Shown: one piece after another, positions 35,801 through 45,945 of the stretch
Position numbering within the stretch: the stretch's first letter is position 1
Layout: every line of letters starts with the position of its first letter
Origin: Rhabdornis inornatus
Taxonomy: Eukaryota; Chordata; Aves; Passeriformes; Rhabdornithidae
Length of the DNA stretch: 64,000 nucleotides
NCBI GenBank assembly: GCA_013397075.1
Contig: VWZS01000906.1
Coordinates: forward strand, 248,001 to 312,000
Direction: 5' to 3'
Translations under genes and position numbers: made by a program
The notes under the pieces: model-generated
Databases searched by the model: none
Told to the model about the DNA's origin: nothing
Seen by the model: only the letters and a program-made list of their open reading frames with translations

Positions 35801-38014
35801 CAGAAGCAGCAGCTCATGTCTCTGCCCTCCCTGCATTTAGGATAAAACAGTTTTAGCAAGCAGCTGAAGAGATGCTGGGATCAGATACCCAGTAACCCCC
35901 ACAGCCCATTCAGTGGGTGCCCAGCACTGGCACTCACTGGAATTTGTTGTTCATCCCTAGGAGCCAGTCCCTACCCAAAACCCTCTGGAATTTACCTTTT
36001 TCAGGTCTTTCTCTGGTGGGAAAGCACTCTGGCACCACACAGGCATGCAGGGAGTGAGCACCACATTGGGATGCTTGTGCAGAGCAGGCATCTGTGACCA
36101 GGGCACATCTTGACTGCATCTTTTGAGATAAAAGCCTGGATCCCCTCTTGCCCCCATCCCCCACCCCCAGTGTTTACTGCTCTCAGACTCTGATTTAGGT
36201 GGTTTACTGTGGCTTTCATCTAAGTGCATCAGCATTTTTAAATTAGTCACAGGTGACTCACAGGGTTACAAGAATAATGTTAAATTGCCAGACATACACA
36301 GCCCATATACTTTATTACCTCATTTTTGTATCTTCTTTATGGCCTGTGATAGCAATGACCTTATAGTCTGTGGCTGAAGAGCCAGTTAAACTTGTTCTCT
36401 GTCAAAACAGTAATTAAAAAATTCCTATAGGCTGGGAAGCAAACCTTTACTCTCGAGCATATTTCTCCTTCCAACAAGGCTCCTGAATGAAGCTCTGTGA
36501 GCAACTGAAGACAATGTGCACAAAAGTCCCTTCTGAACACCTTATCAGCCAGGCAGCGCTCGTTCATCTACATTAATATTTTAAATAAATATGTATTAGG
36601 CTTAATGATGTACAGTGCATGTCAGAGCCAGACATATACAGCAGTTTCCCTTTGGCCACTGAGAAAAATCTGGTCTGACTGAGAAGGAAGGGGAAAAAAA
36701 AGGATAAATGCATCAAATATATTTAGCAAACAGTTGGCACTTTTCTCGCTTTTAAATGAAGATTGCAGTTTGATATCTGCTTTTTTTAATCTCTTTCTTC
36801 TTCTAATTTTGTAGTTCAATTGGAGGAAAAGAGAGTAAAAAGGAAAGCAAAATACAGAATCTGAGATATTTTGGCAGTTGAGGTAATGAAAGAGATAGGA
36901 ATGAAAACAGAAAATTTGATTATTTGTTGAGAGAGAGTTATCAATTTTGGGAGACCACCTTCAAAAGGCAGTGGATACAACTCTGATAATATTTCATCCC
37001 ATTATTCTCCCTGCTCTGATACTATAGACATGATCCTTCCCCTTCCACCCCATCCAAAAAAACCCCAAACCCACAATTTTTCCTTGGGAAGGTGGGTCAC
37101 ATTCAATTTTCCAGCACACAGACCTCACTAAGTGTCAAGTTTTTTATTACTGGTTAGAAACAAATTCCCAGAAGCCATAGAAATGCTGGATGAATCTCAT
37201 CTTTTTCTCTTCCCTCCCTATTCAAATTCCTTTTGCTGGTGTCATTTACAGGTTACTAACCAAGTTGAAACATCCAAGCTGAAAGTCCAGCCGTTAAAAA
37301 GCAGCAAGGCATTCAAAGCCTGCTTCCTGTGCAATTTTTAAAGTGCTGCACTAAGGAAATGTTCAGGAGAGTGAAGCTTTGCCTTTTATATATCCCAGCA
37401 GACTTACACTTTCTAATAGACCCATCTAAATCAACAAAGTATTCCCCAGCCAGGGCCAGGAGTCGGCGAAAATGGCTCAGAGACAACTGATGCAGCCATG
37501 ACTTTCCACTGGAAGTTAATGAACTTTTAAAAACATTTTGGAAAGTGATGTATGCACAGGGCTCCTCGGTGCATCACAGTTAATACAATGTGTTCTCGTC
37601 CCCAGGGGAGGCCCTGGCTGAGCTGCCAGCTGTGAGGTTGTTCTTCTGGAGCTTTTTCTTTATATATACACAACCCCCTCTCTCTCTGTGTCTCTCCTTT
37701 TGTTTTGCGGGGGAGACAAAAGGCAGCCAGCTCCCTCTTGTATACATTGTGTGCTTCGAAGAATTTGAAGGGCAAATGAACAGGGGGAAGGAGGTAAAAT
37801 CCCTGGCTGGGTGAATAGAGAGGCAGGGTGCTGCCCTGGATGTCACTGGTGGTGATGAGCATCCTCAGGACGTGGCTGCACACTCACCTGCACGTGAGTG
37901 CCTGCATCCCTGTACCCACACATGCATCAGGAATCTCTGGTGTTGGGGGAGTGTTGCGTCATTTAAGTGGCCTCCTGCGTCACAGCCCAGCGAGTCACGG
38001 ACCAGGGCAGGGTG
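32841..38014. other. Long non-coding stretch
   Basis: About 5.2 kb without a recognised gene. AT-rich, regulatory-looking DNA lies at about 32840-33060, and at 36240-36620 it includes an AP-1 TGACTCA at 36254-36260. Frames reach 156 codons (35034-35504, plus) without a domain. No repeat family was recognised. Confidence 0.45.
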
Positions 38015-38697
38015 TCTGGGAAGCTGCATGGAGGAAAAGGACCTGGGGCTGCTGAACAGCCAGCTGAGTATGAGCCAGCTGTGCCCAGGTGGCCAAGAAG
38101 GCCAGTGGCATCCTGGCATGTGTCAGAAATAATGCTGCCAGCAGGGAAGTGATTCTTCCACTGTACTTGGCACTGGTGAGGCCACACCTCGAGTGCTGTG
38201 TTTGGTTTTGGGCTCCTCATGACAACACAGACATTGAGAGGCTGGAGTGAGCCCAGAGAAGGGAACAGAGCTGGGGAAGGCTCTGGAGCCCCAGGAGAGG
38301 CTGAGGGAACTGGGAAAGGGGCTCAGCCTGGAGAAAAAGATGCTCCAGAGGGACCTTCTCACTCTCTAAAACTCCCTGACAAGAGGGTACAGCCAGGCAG
38401 GGATTTGGCTCTCCTCCAGGGCAACAAGTGACAGGACCAGAGGAAATGGCCTTGAGTTGCAGCACTGGACGTTTAGATTGGAAATCAGGAATGATTTCTG
38501 CACTGAAAGAGTGGCCAGGCATTGGAACAGGCTGCCCAGGGAAGTGGTGGAATCGATGTCCCTGGAAGTGTTCAAAAAGCACATGGATGTGACACTTGGG
38601 GACAGGGTTTAGTGGAGAACATGGCAGCACTGAGGTAACAACCAGAGTCAATGATCTTAGAGGTCTTTTCCAACCCGTATTATTCTTAATAATAATT
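38015..38697 (+). mobile_element. CR1 LINE, end of ORF2 and 3' UTR
   Basis: This is the longest CR1 copy in the window. It starts in the last part of ORF2 (the reverse transcriptase/endonuclease protein). The conceptual frames show decayed EKDLG-, MSQ- and WHPGMC-like motifs, broken by shifts between frames. It continues through GGCACTGGTGAGGCCACACC, GGAACAGGCTGCCCAGGGAA and GATCTTAGAGGTCTTTTCC to a degenerate octamer tail near 38690. It is 5'-truncated and frame-broken, so inactive. Its tail differs from the other copies and marks a separate subfamily. Confidence 0.93.
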
Positions 38698-39724
38698 AAG
38701 AACTCTTATCCTTATTGTCCTTAAGAAACCCAAAGATCCCCTTACAGGAATCCTTCCTGGGACACTTCAGGATAGCCTGAAGCTCATCAGGTTTATCTTA
38801 CTGTGGTCCAGAAACCACTGCCAGACATTAAAAGAAGTGAGGAAAATGGGGGGTCACAGACAGAGCTTTACTGGTCCATGAGGCCAGCACTGCTCCAGCT
38901 CCATCCCTAAAAAAGGTGTCCTCAAAGATGAGCTACAGCATAAGCTCAAAAGCTCATCTGGAGAGAGGTCAGTCCACCATTTCTCTCCATTCAGCCCATG
39001 GCCTGTTGTCTCCAGCCTTAGGGACCTGAGGTCTAGTTTGGGGGTGAAATTGATTTCCAAATATGATCATCCATCTCTGGTGTCTCTCTGAACTCTTCTT
39101 CCCATTTGATTTCCCAGCACATCTGGACTCAGCACAGCTCTCTCCCAAGGCTGTATTTTCCCTGTCCCAGCTGTTATTACCTATATTTTTATCTGCTCTG
39201 AAGATTATCGCTTTTTTTTCCCTTTCCCCCATGGAATTACCACAGTGAGAGCTCATCTTGAGAGGTTATCACGATGCCCCTGAAGTCGTTCCTCAAGACA
39301 CTGCTTTCAAACACAGAGCTGGCTCTTCTGTAAGCACAGCCCTGCATTCTTCACTCCCAGAGGGATTCCCTTCAATTTAGCTGGACTAAAAGCATCCTGC
39401 TGAACCATGACCAGTTAAGTACACAATCCATATCTCTGAGTAACCCATATCTTCCTCATTCTCTAGCCTGCAAATTTCTGTGTCATCTGTAATGCCATAA
39501 AGTGTTCCTTACCCCTGTATGTTCTATATCACTGCAAAATGACCTGTACAAAGCTTTAAACAGGTGGAGCAAGACCAATCTCTGGGGAAACCACCTCAAA
39601 ATAGCTCTGCTCTTTGGAGCCATGGCATTAATGGCTATCAAACTGCAGCAGAGAACTAGTCCACCTAAATATTGACCCCTTGACACTGCAAAATGTGCAC
39701 TTTCAAAATCAAAATATCATCTAC
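38698..39724. other. Non-coding stretch
   Basis: Single-copy-looking DNA between a CR1 and an LTR. No gene is recognised; the longest frame is 95 codons (38969-39256, minus) and has no domain. Confidence 0.45.
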
Positions 39725-40298
39725 TGTCATGGTTGATATTCATTGAAGGATTTTTTTCAGCCATATCTGTACTGTAGGGAGCAGGTCAGCTCCATATAGC
39801 CATTCCCTCCCTCCCTCCCTCCCTGTGGGTTGGGGGAGAGAGTCAGAAGAATAACAGTGGCAAAACTTGTGGGTTGAGACAAAGACAGTTTAATACGTAA
39901 AGCAGAAGCAAAAAAGAAAGGAATAAATTCATTACTTCCCACTAGCAAGCAGGTGTTCAGCCAAGTCCAGGAAAGCAGGGCTTCATCATGAGATTTGGTA
40001 AGACAAATGCCAAAACGACCCTGAATGTCCTGCTTTCCTTCCTCCTTCCCCAGGTTTACGTGCTGAACATGGCACTGCATGCTCTGCAATGCCACTTGGG
40101 TCAGCTGTGCTGTCCCCTCCCAACAACTTGTGCACCCCCAGTGGGGCAGTCAAGGAGCAGGAAAAGCCTGGAGGCTCTGAGAGCCCTGCTCAGCAATCAC
40201 AGAAACATTGGTGTGTTATCAACACCATTTTCATCACAAAGCCAAAACATGTGACTACAAAAAAAATAATTAACTCTCTCCCAGCCCGAACCAGCACA
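39725..40298 (-). mobile_element. Lone endogenous retrovirus LTR
   Basis: Read on the minus strand, this begins TGTGCTGGTTCGGGCTGGGA (40298 leftward) and continues through AGAGTTAATT, TATCAACAC-like and CTTGTGCACCCCCAG-like blocks. It reaches a preserved ATTAAA polyadenylation signal (39889-39894) and the TCTCAACCCACAAG block, and ends near a TGACA at 39725-39729. This matches an LTR type common in songbird genomes that I associate with ERVL-like elements; the class is uncertain. The expected TATA-like box has decayed to a TTTACGT form on the plus strand. No internal viral genes flank it. Target-site duplications were not seen, so the left end is approximate. Confidence 0.85.
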
Positions 40299-43275
40299 CT
40301 TCTTCCAGCCCAGCCAAGGATCACGACACTGCAGCAGGCTGTTCCCAGCCTGCCCTGGCTCACCCTGTCTGAGAGGCATTCCAAAGTTTCCCCCCGTTCC
40401 GAAGGAAGCTCTGCTAATATCTGGCAAGCAAACAGCAAAGTGAAATCAATAGGGGGAATTGAAGAAGATTATGGCTACAGGTCATTTGTTTACACAGCTT
40501 TGCTGCTGACCTGACTAGGGGAAAGTTAATATAAGCTTGCAGTTTGGGAAGGCAGAAAATGTTCCCATGTTCAAGGAGTGCAGGAGTCAGAGCCTGTGAA
40601 AATGGACACATTAGAGGAATGTCCAGGAGAGGAATATTTTAGCTTTCCATTGTTAACCATTTTATGCTGGGTTAGATATAATCCCTGAGCAAGACTTCAG
40701 CAACAAACCAGACCCTGCTTCAGCTATTCTGCTTCAAGGGAATTTTCAATAAGGAAAAAGTCCTTTTTTTCTTTTTTTTTCTCTTAGCAAGCCTGTGAAA
40801 ATATGAGACATTATTTAGACATAAGCATTTTAATTAAAACCTCTATCCATCCTCCTACTGCATTCACTGTTACCACTGCACTCACAACATTCTCCACCTC
40901 TCCAGAATGATCACATCCTACTGTGTTTTTCAGAAGTTCACATGAAATCTGCTGTCACAAATATTTTTCTGAATATGAAACATCTGGAATGAACAAATTA
41001 AGCAGAGTTATGGAACGTTCTCTGTACAACACACTGTGCAATGATCCAATAATCTAGGACTTGTCTGTCTCTGAAAGTCACTGGGGAAAATGCAGGGATG
41101 TGATGTCTGAAAGCTCATCAGCGACTCAAAGAAGATAAACAAGGACCAGGTGTCCGTGGTCTCCACCAGTACAGGAATTAGAGACCAACAAGCAAAACTA
41201 ACAGGCAGATGTCTTAAACAAACACGAGGATGTGGTTCATTAACCCATGCACAGTTAGGCTGTGGAGCTCCTTGCTGCAGGATGCTGTGGATGCTGGAGA
41301 GGCACAAGGGAAAAAGGAATTCCTCCAAAAGGAATTAGGCAACTTCTCCCAAATAATCCATCCATTACTGGAGCTAGAGACACTGCTTCAGAAAGACTCC
41401 ATACAACATACTGCTAAAGCCTTCAAGTGTCCAGTGGAGATATTATATATTTTTCCTGTTTTTCAGCTTTTTTCCCCTGTTTTGTTTCCAGCTCTTTTCA
41501 TCTAGACGGGCTAATCCAGCAGTCCTTAAGCATTTTTGGCCTATTTTACTGTTTGAATTTAATTTCCCAGCAGGATCTTGGTACTCTTAGTGAAACAAAT
41601 TTTGCCATTACCAAGAGATTAAAACAAAAGTCTACCTAGCAGGCTAAGAAATCTCCATGGAGAGAGAGAAGGAATGATATTCCTATTGTTTTCATGAACT
41701 CATATGCCAGGGGGCACGAGCTGCTGCATAAGGCTGGAGAGGTTTTACAAACTACACACATTCCTCAAAGTCTATCAAGAGACCCAAAACACAAAGCTGC
41801 AGACACAACTCTGTGGATAAGGAAGGTACTAATCCACCTCTCACCAGACATCAGGGAGGTGAAAGAGCCACTTCAGAATTCTTTTCTTTCTCCTCTGTTC
41901 CCTGGGCATCTGCAGGGGACCACTGTGAAAGCTGAGATGCTGCACTGGTGGGTCCCAGATCAGACATTTAAGCCTGCCCTGCTCCTCAGCCTGGAAGAAG
42001 ATGCCCCCCAAAGGGTTAAGAGCTGTTACTGAGCTGTTTTGGTGCCATATGGTCCTCATCATCCCCCTGTTACCAAGGCAGCTGCAGCAGAGGCACCTGC
42101 ATGCTCAGCCCCTCCTGCTGCAAGTGCCCAGAGACAAACCTGAGCCTACCTGCCCACCAGGAGACACCACCAGGCATCCAGAGGGGTAAATGTTCAACCA
42201 TCACCCTGTTGCCGTGCCAGGGAAATCATTGCTGTCACCAGAAATTGGCTGCAACCCTTCAGGCCAATATTAGTGCTAATAAAGGTTTGTCACACTCCTC
42301 TTGAGTTGTTCCTCTAATGCCCAGGACCACAGAATATTGGATAATGTTTCCCTTTGTGTTTCAAGTGAAGCCTGTGAGCAACCAAATCCCCAAAGATGAG
42401 GAACCTTGACATTTTGGGTTGCACCACTATCTCTGTGCTGCTCTCTGAGGGATCATCACAGACCTTCCATCCATTTGCTTCACTTCATGTCTTCCAAGGA
42501 AGCGGCAAGTCATTCTATTCAAAATGCTTCATTATCTCCACAGAGAACAATGCTAATATCAAATTCAGTTGTCTACTCTGGAGAGCCATGAACATCTTTG
42601 CAAGACCCTTCTAATGGTTTGTTCATTTGATGCAAAATGTTAAAGTTTTGAAGCCAGGCTTATGAGGTGCCTCATCATCTGTAAATGGTTGATTCTGGTC
42701 CCACTTCAGCCCAAGAGGAGAACAACTGCACTGGGATGGCTTGCAAAGGTTAGTAACAGAGAAAAAACAAAAACAAAAACAAAAACAAAACCACAAAAAA
42801 AAAAAAAAAAACACCAAAAAAAAAACCCACCACAGTTGCTGAGGAAATCTAGAGGTCTCAACTTGTCCACAGGAAATCCACAAGTAAGGTGGGAGAGAGA
42901 GGGGCAAATTCCCAAGGAAATTGATGAGATTTCTTTATTAAGAGAACATGGTGCTGTGTGTCTGGCCTTAGTTCCAGCACAGTGAGCTCTTTCAGAGGGC
43001 TTGGTTTTGATGGGAGCTTCATTAAAGCCATTTTGTTGGTGCTGGAGGGACTGAGGAGAAAGGTTCAGGTGCCTGTGTTAGACAGCTCAGCTGGGAAGGC
43101 TTTTGGCACTGGTCCTGCACAGCCAGCATATACAGACATGCTCTTCCTGATAGTGATTCCCAGCAGGAGCCTGAACCAGGCTCTGGAAAGGCTCTGTCCT
43201 TACTGCTGACCTGCCTGGACTACTCCTGACACCCTGAGAGTTAGGAGAAGGAGCCCACCTTGATAACCACTGAAA
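40299..43275. other. Non-coding stretch
   Basis: About 3 kb without a recognised gene. Frames are under 115 codons, apart from one that begins inside the LTR (40089-40514). The main landmark is the A-rich block at 42762-42825. No retroviral gag, pol or env remnant was recognised next to the LTR. Confidence 0.45.
42762..42825. repeat. A-rich (CAAAAA)n and poly-A block
   Basis: Several CAAAAA units, then an A17 run and an A10 run separated by CACC. It is simple sequence. The lysine-rich and phenylalanine-rich frames across it are artefacts. Confidence 0.9.
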
Positions 43276-43812
43276 AGTCATAGAATGGTTTGGGTTGGAA
43301 GGGACCTTAAAGATCATTCTGTTCCAGCCCCCTGCCATGGGCAGGGACACCTTCCACTGGACCAGGCTGCTCCAAGTCCCATCCAGCCTGGCCTTGAACA
43401 CTCCCAGAGATCAGGCATCCACAGCTTCACTGAACAGCCTGTTCCAGTGTCTCATCACCCTCTGAGTAAAGAATTTCTTCCTAATATCTCATCTAAACCT
43501 GCCCTTTTCCAGTTTGAAGCCGTTTCCCCTTGTCCAATCGCTCCAGGCCCTTGTCCCAAGTCCCTCTGTGGCTCTCTTGGAGTCCCTTTAGGGTTTGAAG
43601 GGGCTCTAAGGTTTCCACGGAGTCATCTCTTCTCCAGGCTGAACAACCCCAGCTCTCTCAGCCTGGCTCCAGATCAGCCCTGTGAGCATCTTTGTGGCTT
43701 CCTCTGGACCTTCTTGACCAGGTCCATGTCATCCCTATATTGGGAACCCTAGAGCTGGATTCAGTATCTCAGAGGAGGTCTAACAAAAGCAGACTGGAGA
43801 GGGAGAATAAAA
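43276..43812 (-). mobile_element. CR1 LINE 3' fragment (about 0.54 kb)
   Basis: This is the longest minus-strand CR1. The plus strand runs from AGTCATAGAATGGTTTGGGT through CCTGCCATGGGCAGGGACAC, AGCCTGTTCCAGTGTCTCAT, TAAAGAATTTCTTCCTAATA, TCTTCTCCAGGCTGAACAAC and CCAGCTCTCTCAGCCTGGCT to GAGGAGGTCTAACAAAAGCA. All are complements of the CR1 3' UTR and ORF2 end. It is well preserved and clearly younger-looking than the copy at 54353. It is 5'-truncated and non-coding, and the 155-codon plus-strand frame across it is antisense to the element. Confidence 0.95.
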
Positions 43813-44625
43813 AATAGTGACCTCTTAGGGGATCCTAGAGCGTGATATTTTATGAAGAGTCCAACTAACACAAAGCATAATTGTTTAATTAAATTATGAG
43901 GGCACAGTTGACAGAGGCAGAGTGATACCCTCATGGTGAGAGCTGACATTGGGTCCTTCCCTGCTTCACACCACATTCAGGGTGAGAACAGATCACACAA
44001 TCACCGGAGCAACAACTGCTAGGAACAGCACAGCTGTTGACTCCTGCATCCAACTCAGGTTGTGGTACCCAGGGAGGGATTAAACTGCCTTCAGAGCTTG
44101 CTATTAAAGCTATGTCAGTCTGATTTTTGCTTCAGGCTGGACACAGTTTGCCCAGGGGGGACACAACTGAATGTCTCCCAGATGCCCAGGTTGAACTTCT
44201 GCCTGAGACAAACTCTGGGCTTCTGGAGCTGCACATCCCACTGTTCAGCTGTGGCTGTTGACAGCCTCACTGATAACAAACCAGTGAACAGCAGGGCTGG
44301 GAGCTGCACACAGAGTGGAGACTGCTTCAAAGCTGTGTGGAGACCAGAGCCCTGCCTCCCCACCAGCACTGCACACAGCCGGGTGTGCTGGGACACATCA
44401 ATGCAGCAAGGAGTAATGTGGGTCATTCAGGATCTATGCCTTGGTGTGGAAGCATGAACACAATGGGATCTTCCAGAATAGCTGATTTTCCCCCAGTTCA
44501 TCATGCTGTGATCTTGGATCACAAAGGTCTCCTTTTTGTCCCCGTAAGAGCAGGGACAAACCCTCCAATCTTCACTGCTGAAAAGCAACAAGGGCCAGTG
44601 CCCAAAGCCAGAACAGCTCTGGATC
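43813..44625. other. Non-coding stretch between CR1 copies
   Basis: About 0.8 kb of single-copy-looking DNA. Frames of up to 131 codons (44062-44457, plus) show no domain. Confidence 0.45.
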
Positions 44626-44805
44626 ACACAATCATAGAATCACAGAATGATTTGTGTTGGAAAGGACCTTAAAGTTCATTGAGTTTCAATCCAGGGACGC
44701 TTTCCACTAGACCAGATTGCTCAAAGCCCCATCCAACGTGGCCTTAAACACTTCCAGGGATGGTGCATCCACAGCTTCTCTGGGCAGCCTGGATGTCCCA
44801 GCACA
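44626..44805 (-). mobile_element. CR1 LINE 3' fragment
   Basis: The plus strand starts with ACACAATCATAGAATCACAG, the complement of the octamer tail. GAATGATTTGTGTTGGAAAG, GACCTTAAAGTTCATTGAGT, CTTTCCACTAGACCAGATTG and CCACAGCTTCTCTGGGCAGC follow, after which similarity stops. The CCTGCCATGGGCA segment is deleted compared with the copy at 43276. It is a truncated dead copy in the same orientation as its neighbour 0.8 kb away. Confidence 0.93.
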
Positions 44806-45053
44806 ACCAGACTCCCTGTATTTGGATACCATGGCAAACCCAGCCACACTCTCATCCCCTTTAACTGGCCAGCCTTAAACAAGTAACTTGCTAGAGCTGC
44901 CATGTCCTCCTTGAGGACCCTTTTCTTTGGCAGTGTTGCAAACCATCCATGCCCACAGCAGAGTGGTGCAGCACAAGCTCACCCAGCACCGCATTTTGAT
45001 CAGCACACACATTTCTCCCTGGCTGTGCTCTCAGTGTTGGGATCAGTTGGCTC

Positions 45054-45099
45054 TGTGTGTGTGTGTGTGTGTGTTTGTGTATGTATGTGTTTGTGTGTG

Positions 45100-45130
<31 letters not shown>

Positions 45131-45257
45131 TTGTGTATGTATGTTTGTGTGTGTGTTTGTGTGTTTTTGTGTTTGTGTGTGTTTTTGTGTTTGTGTGTGT
45201 GTGTGTGTGTGTTTGTGTGTGTTTGTGTGTGTCAGTGTTTGTCTGTGTGTGTGTTTG
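45054..45257 (+). repeat. Interrupted TG microsatellite
   Basis: About 200 bases of TG repeats, interrupted by TTTG, TATG and TTTTTG units. Alternating purine-pyrimidine DNA of this kind can adopt Z-DNA and is hypervariable. The Cys/Val-rich plus-strand frames and Thr/His-rich minus-strand frames across it (up to 167 codons) are translations of the repeat, not genes. Confidence 0.97.
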
Positions 45258-45770
45258 CGCATGTTTGCCCACCGTGGTGGATAAAACCTTGACCTCAGTC
45301 AGCACAGCCGCTGCTGCCACTGCAGTGGCTGAGGGAGTGATTTGCTATCACTCACCACTTAAAGCACACCAGCAGCAAACAAGCCTGGAGAGTGCCAGAG
45401 GCTAACAAACCACTCCAGATCCTGCAGGGAGCTGGGTTACCTTCACAGTGCTGTGCCTCGTTGCTGGTTCTGTTAAATACTGCACTGAGCTCTTCAGAAA
45501 GGAGGATTTTTCATGCAATCAGGTACAGGCAACAGCATCTTGGAGGGGTGAAACAGCCAGGCTCGGCCTGACCTTTCAGTTCTGGGAGACTGCAGCTGTG
45601 ACTCTTGAGCAGGATGAAGCCAAATTAGTGATTTTCAGAAATGTTTTGCTGATAACAGCGATCGCTCTAAGTTGCTGAATGAATGCAGACACTGGTGCCC
45701 CGCTTCCCAGATAAAAAGTGATTAAAGTCTCTTTAAGAGCTTCTAAATCTGCTCTTCAGAAATTCCATTA
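45258..45770. other. Non-coding stretch
   Basis: About 0.5 kb between the TG tract and the TAATTA cluster. No gene or repeat was recognised. Confidence 0.4.
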
Positions 45771-45945
45771 AGCAATCTAATTAGCTAATTCTATTAACTG
45801 ATTAGGTGATATTAATTAGTTAATTTAGGGGGGAAATTTATAAAGCTATCGAAGGAAATACAGAAAAAGGAGGGGGACTTTCGGCCAAGAGCTTCCTTTC
45901 TTCACCCCCACGGTGCCTTAATTAGAAATTTTAATTAGCCATATG
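45771..45945. promoter_or_regulatory. Homeodomain-core cluster with kappa-B-like site
   Basis: TAATTA occurs at 45778-45783, 45813-45818, 45919-45924 and 45932-45937, with additional TAATT/ATTA cores between. A GGGGACTTTC, one or two bases from the NF-kappa-B consensus, lies at 45873-45882. The density of Antp/paired-class homeodomain cores resembles a developmental enhancer. AT-rich DNA produces such words readily, so the call is tentative. Confidence 0.25.

Noticed and set aside
38217..38651. 144-codon minus-strand frame
   Set aside because: It is antisense to the CR1 at 38015-38697; the stop-poor strand is a property of the repeat.
39725..40514. A complete endogenous retrovirus next to the LTR
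   Set aside because: No gag, pol or env motifs and no second LTR were found in the flanks.
43285..43752. 155-codon plus-strand frame
   Set aside because: It is antisense to a CR1 tail on the minus strand, not a gene.
44891..45405. 121-167 codon frames rich in Cys/Val (plus) or Thr/His (minus)
   Set aside because: These are translations of the TG microsatellite; cysteine-rich or metal-binding function is not implied.
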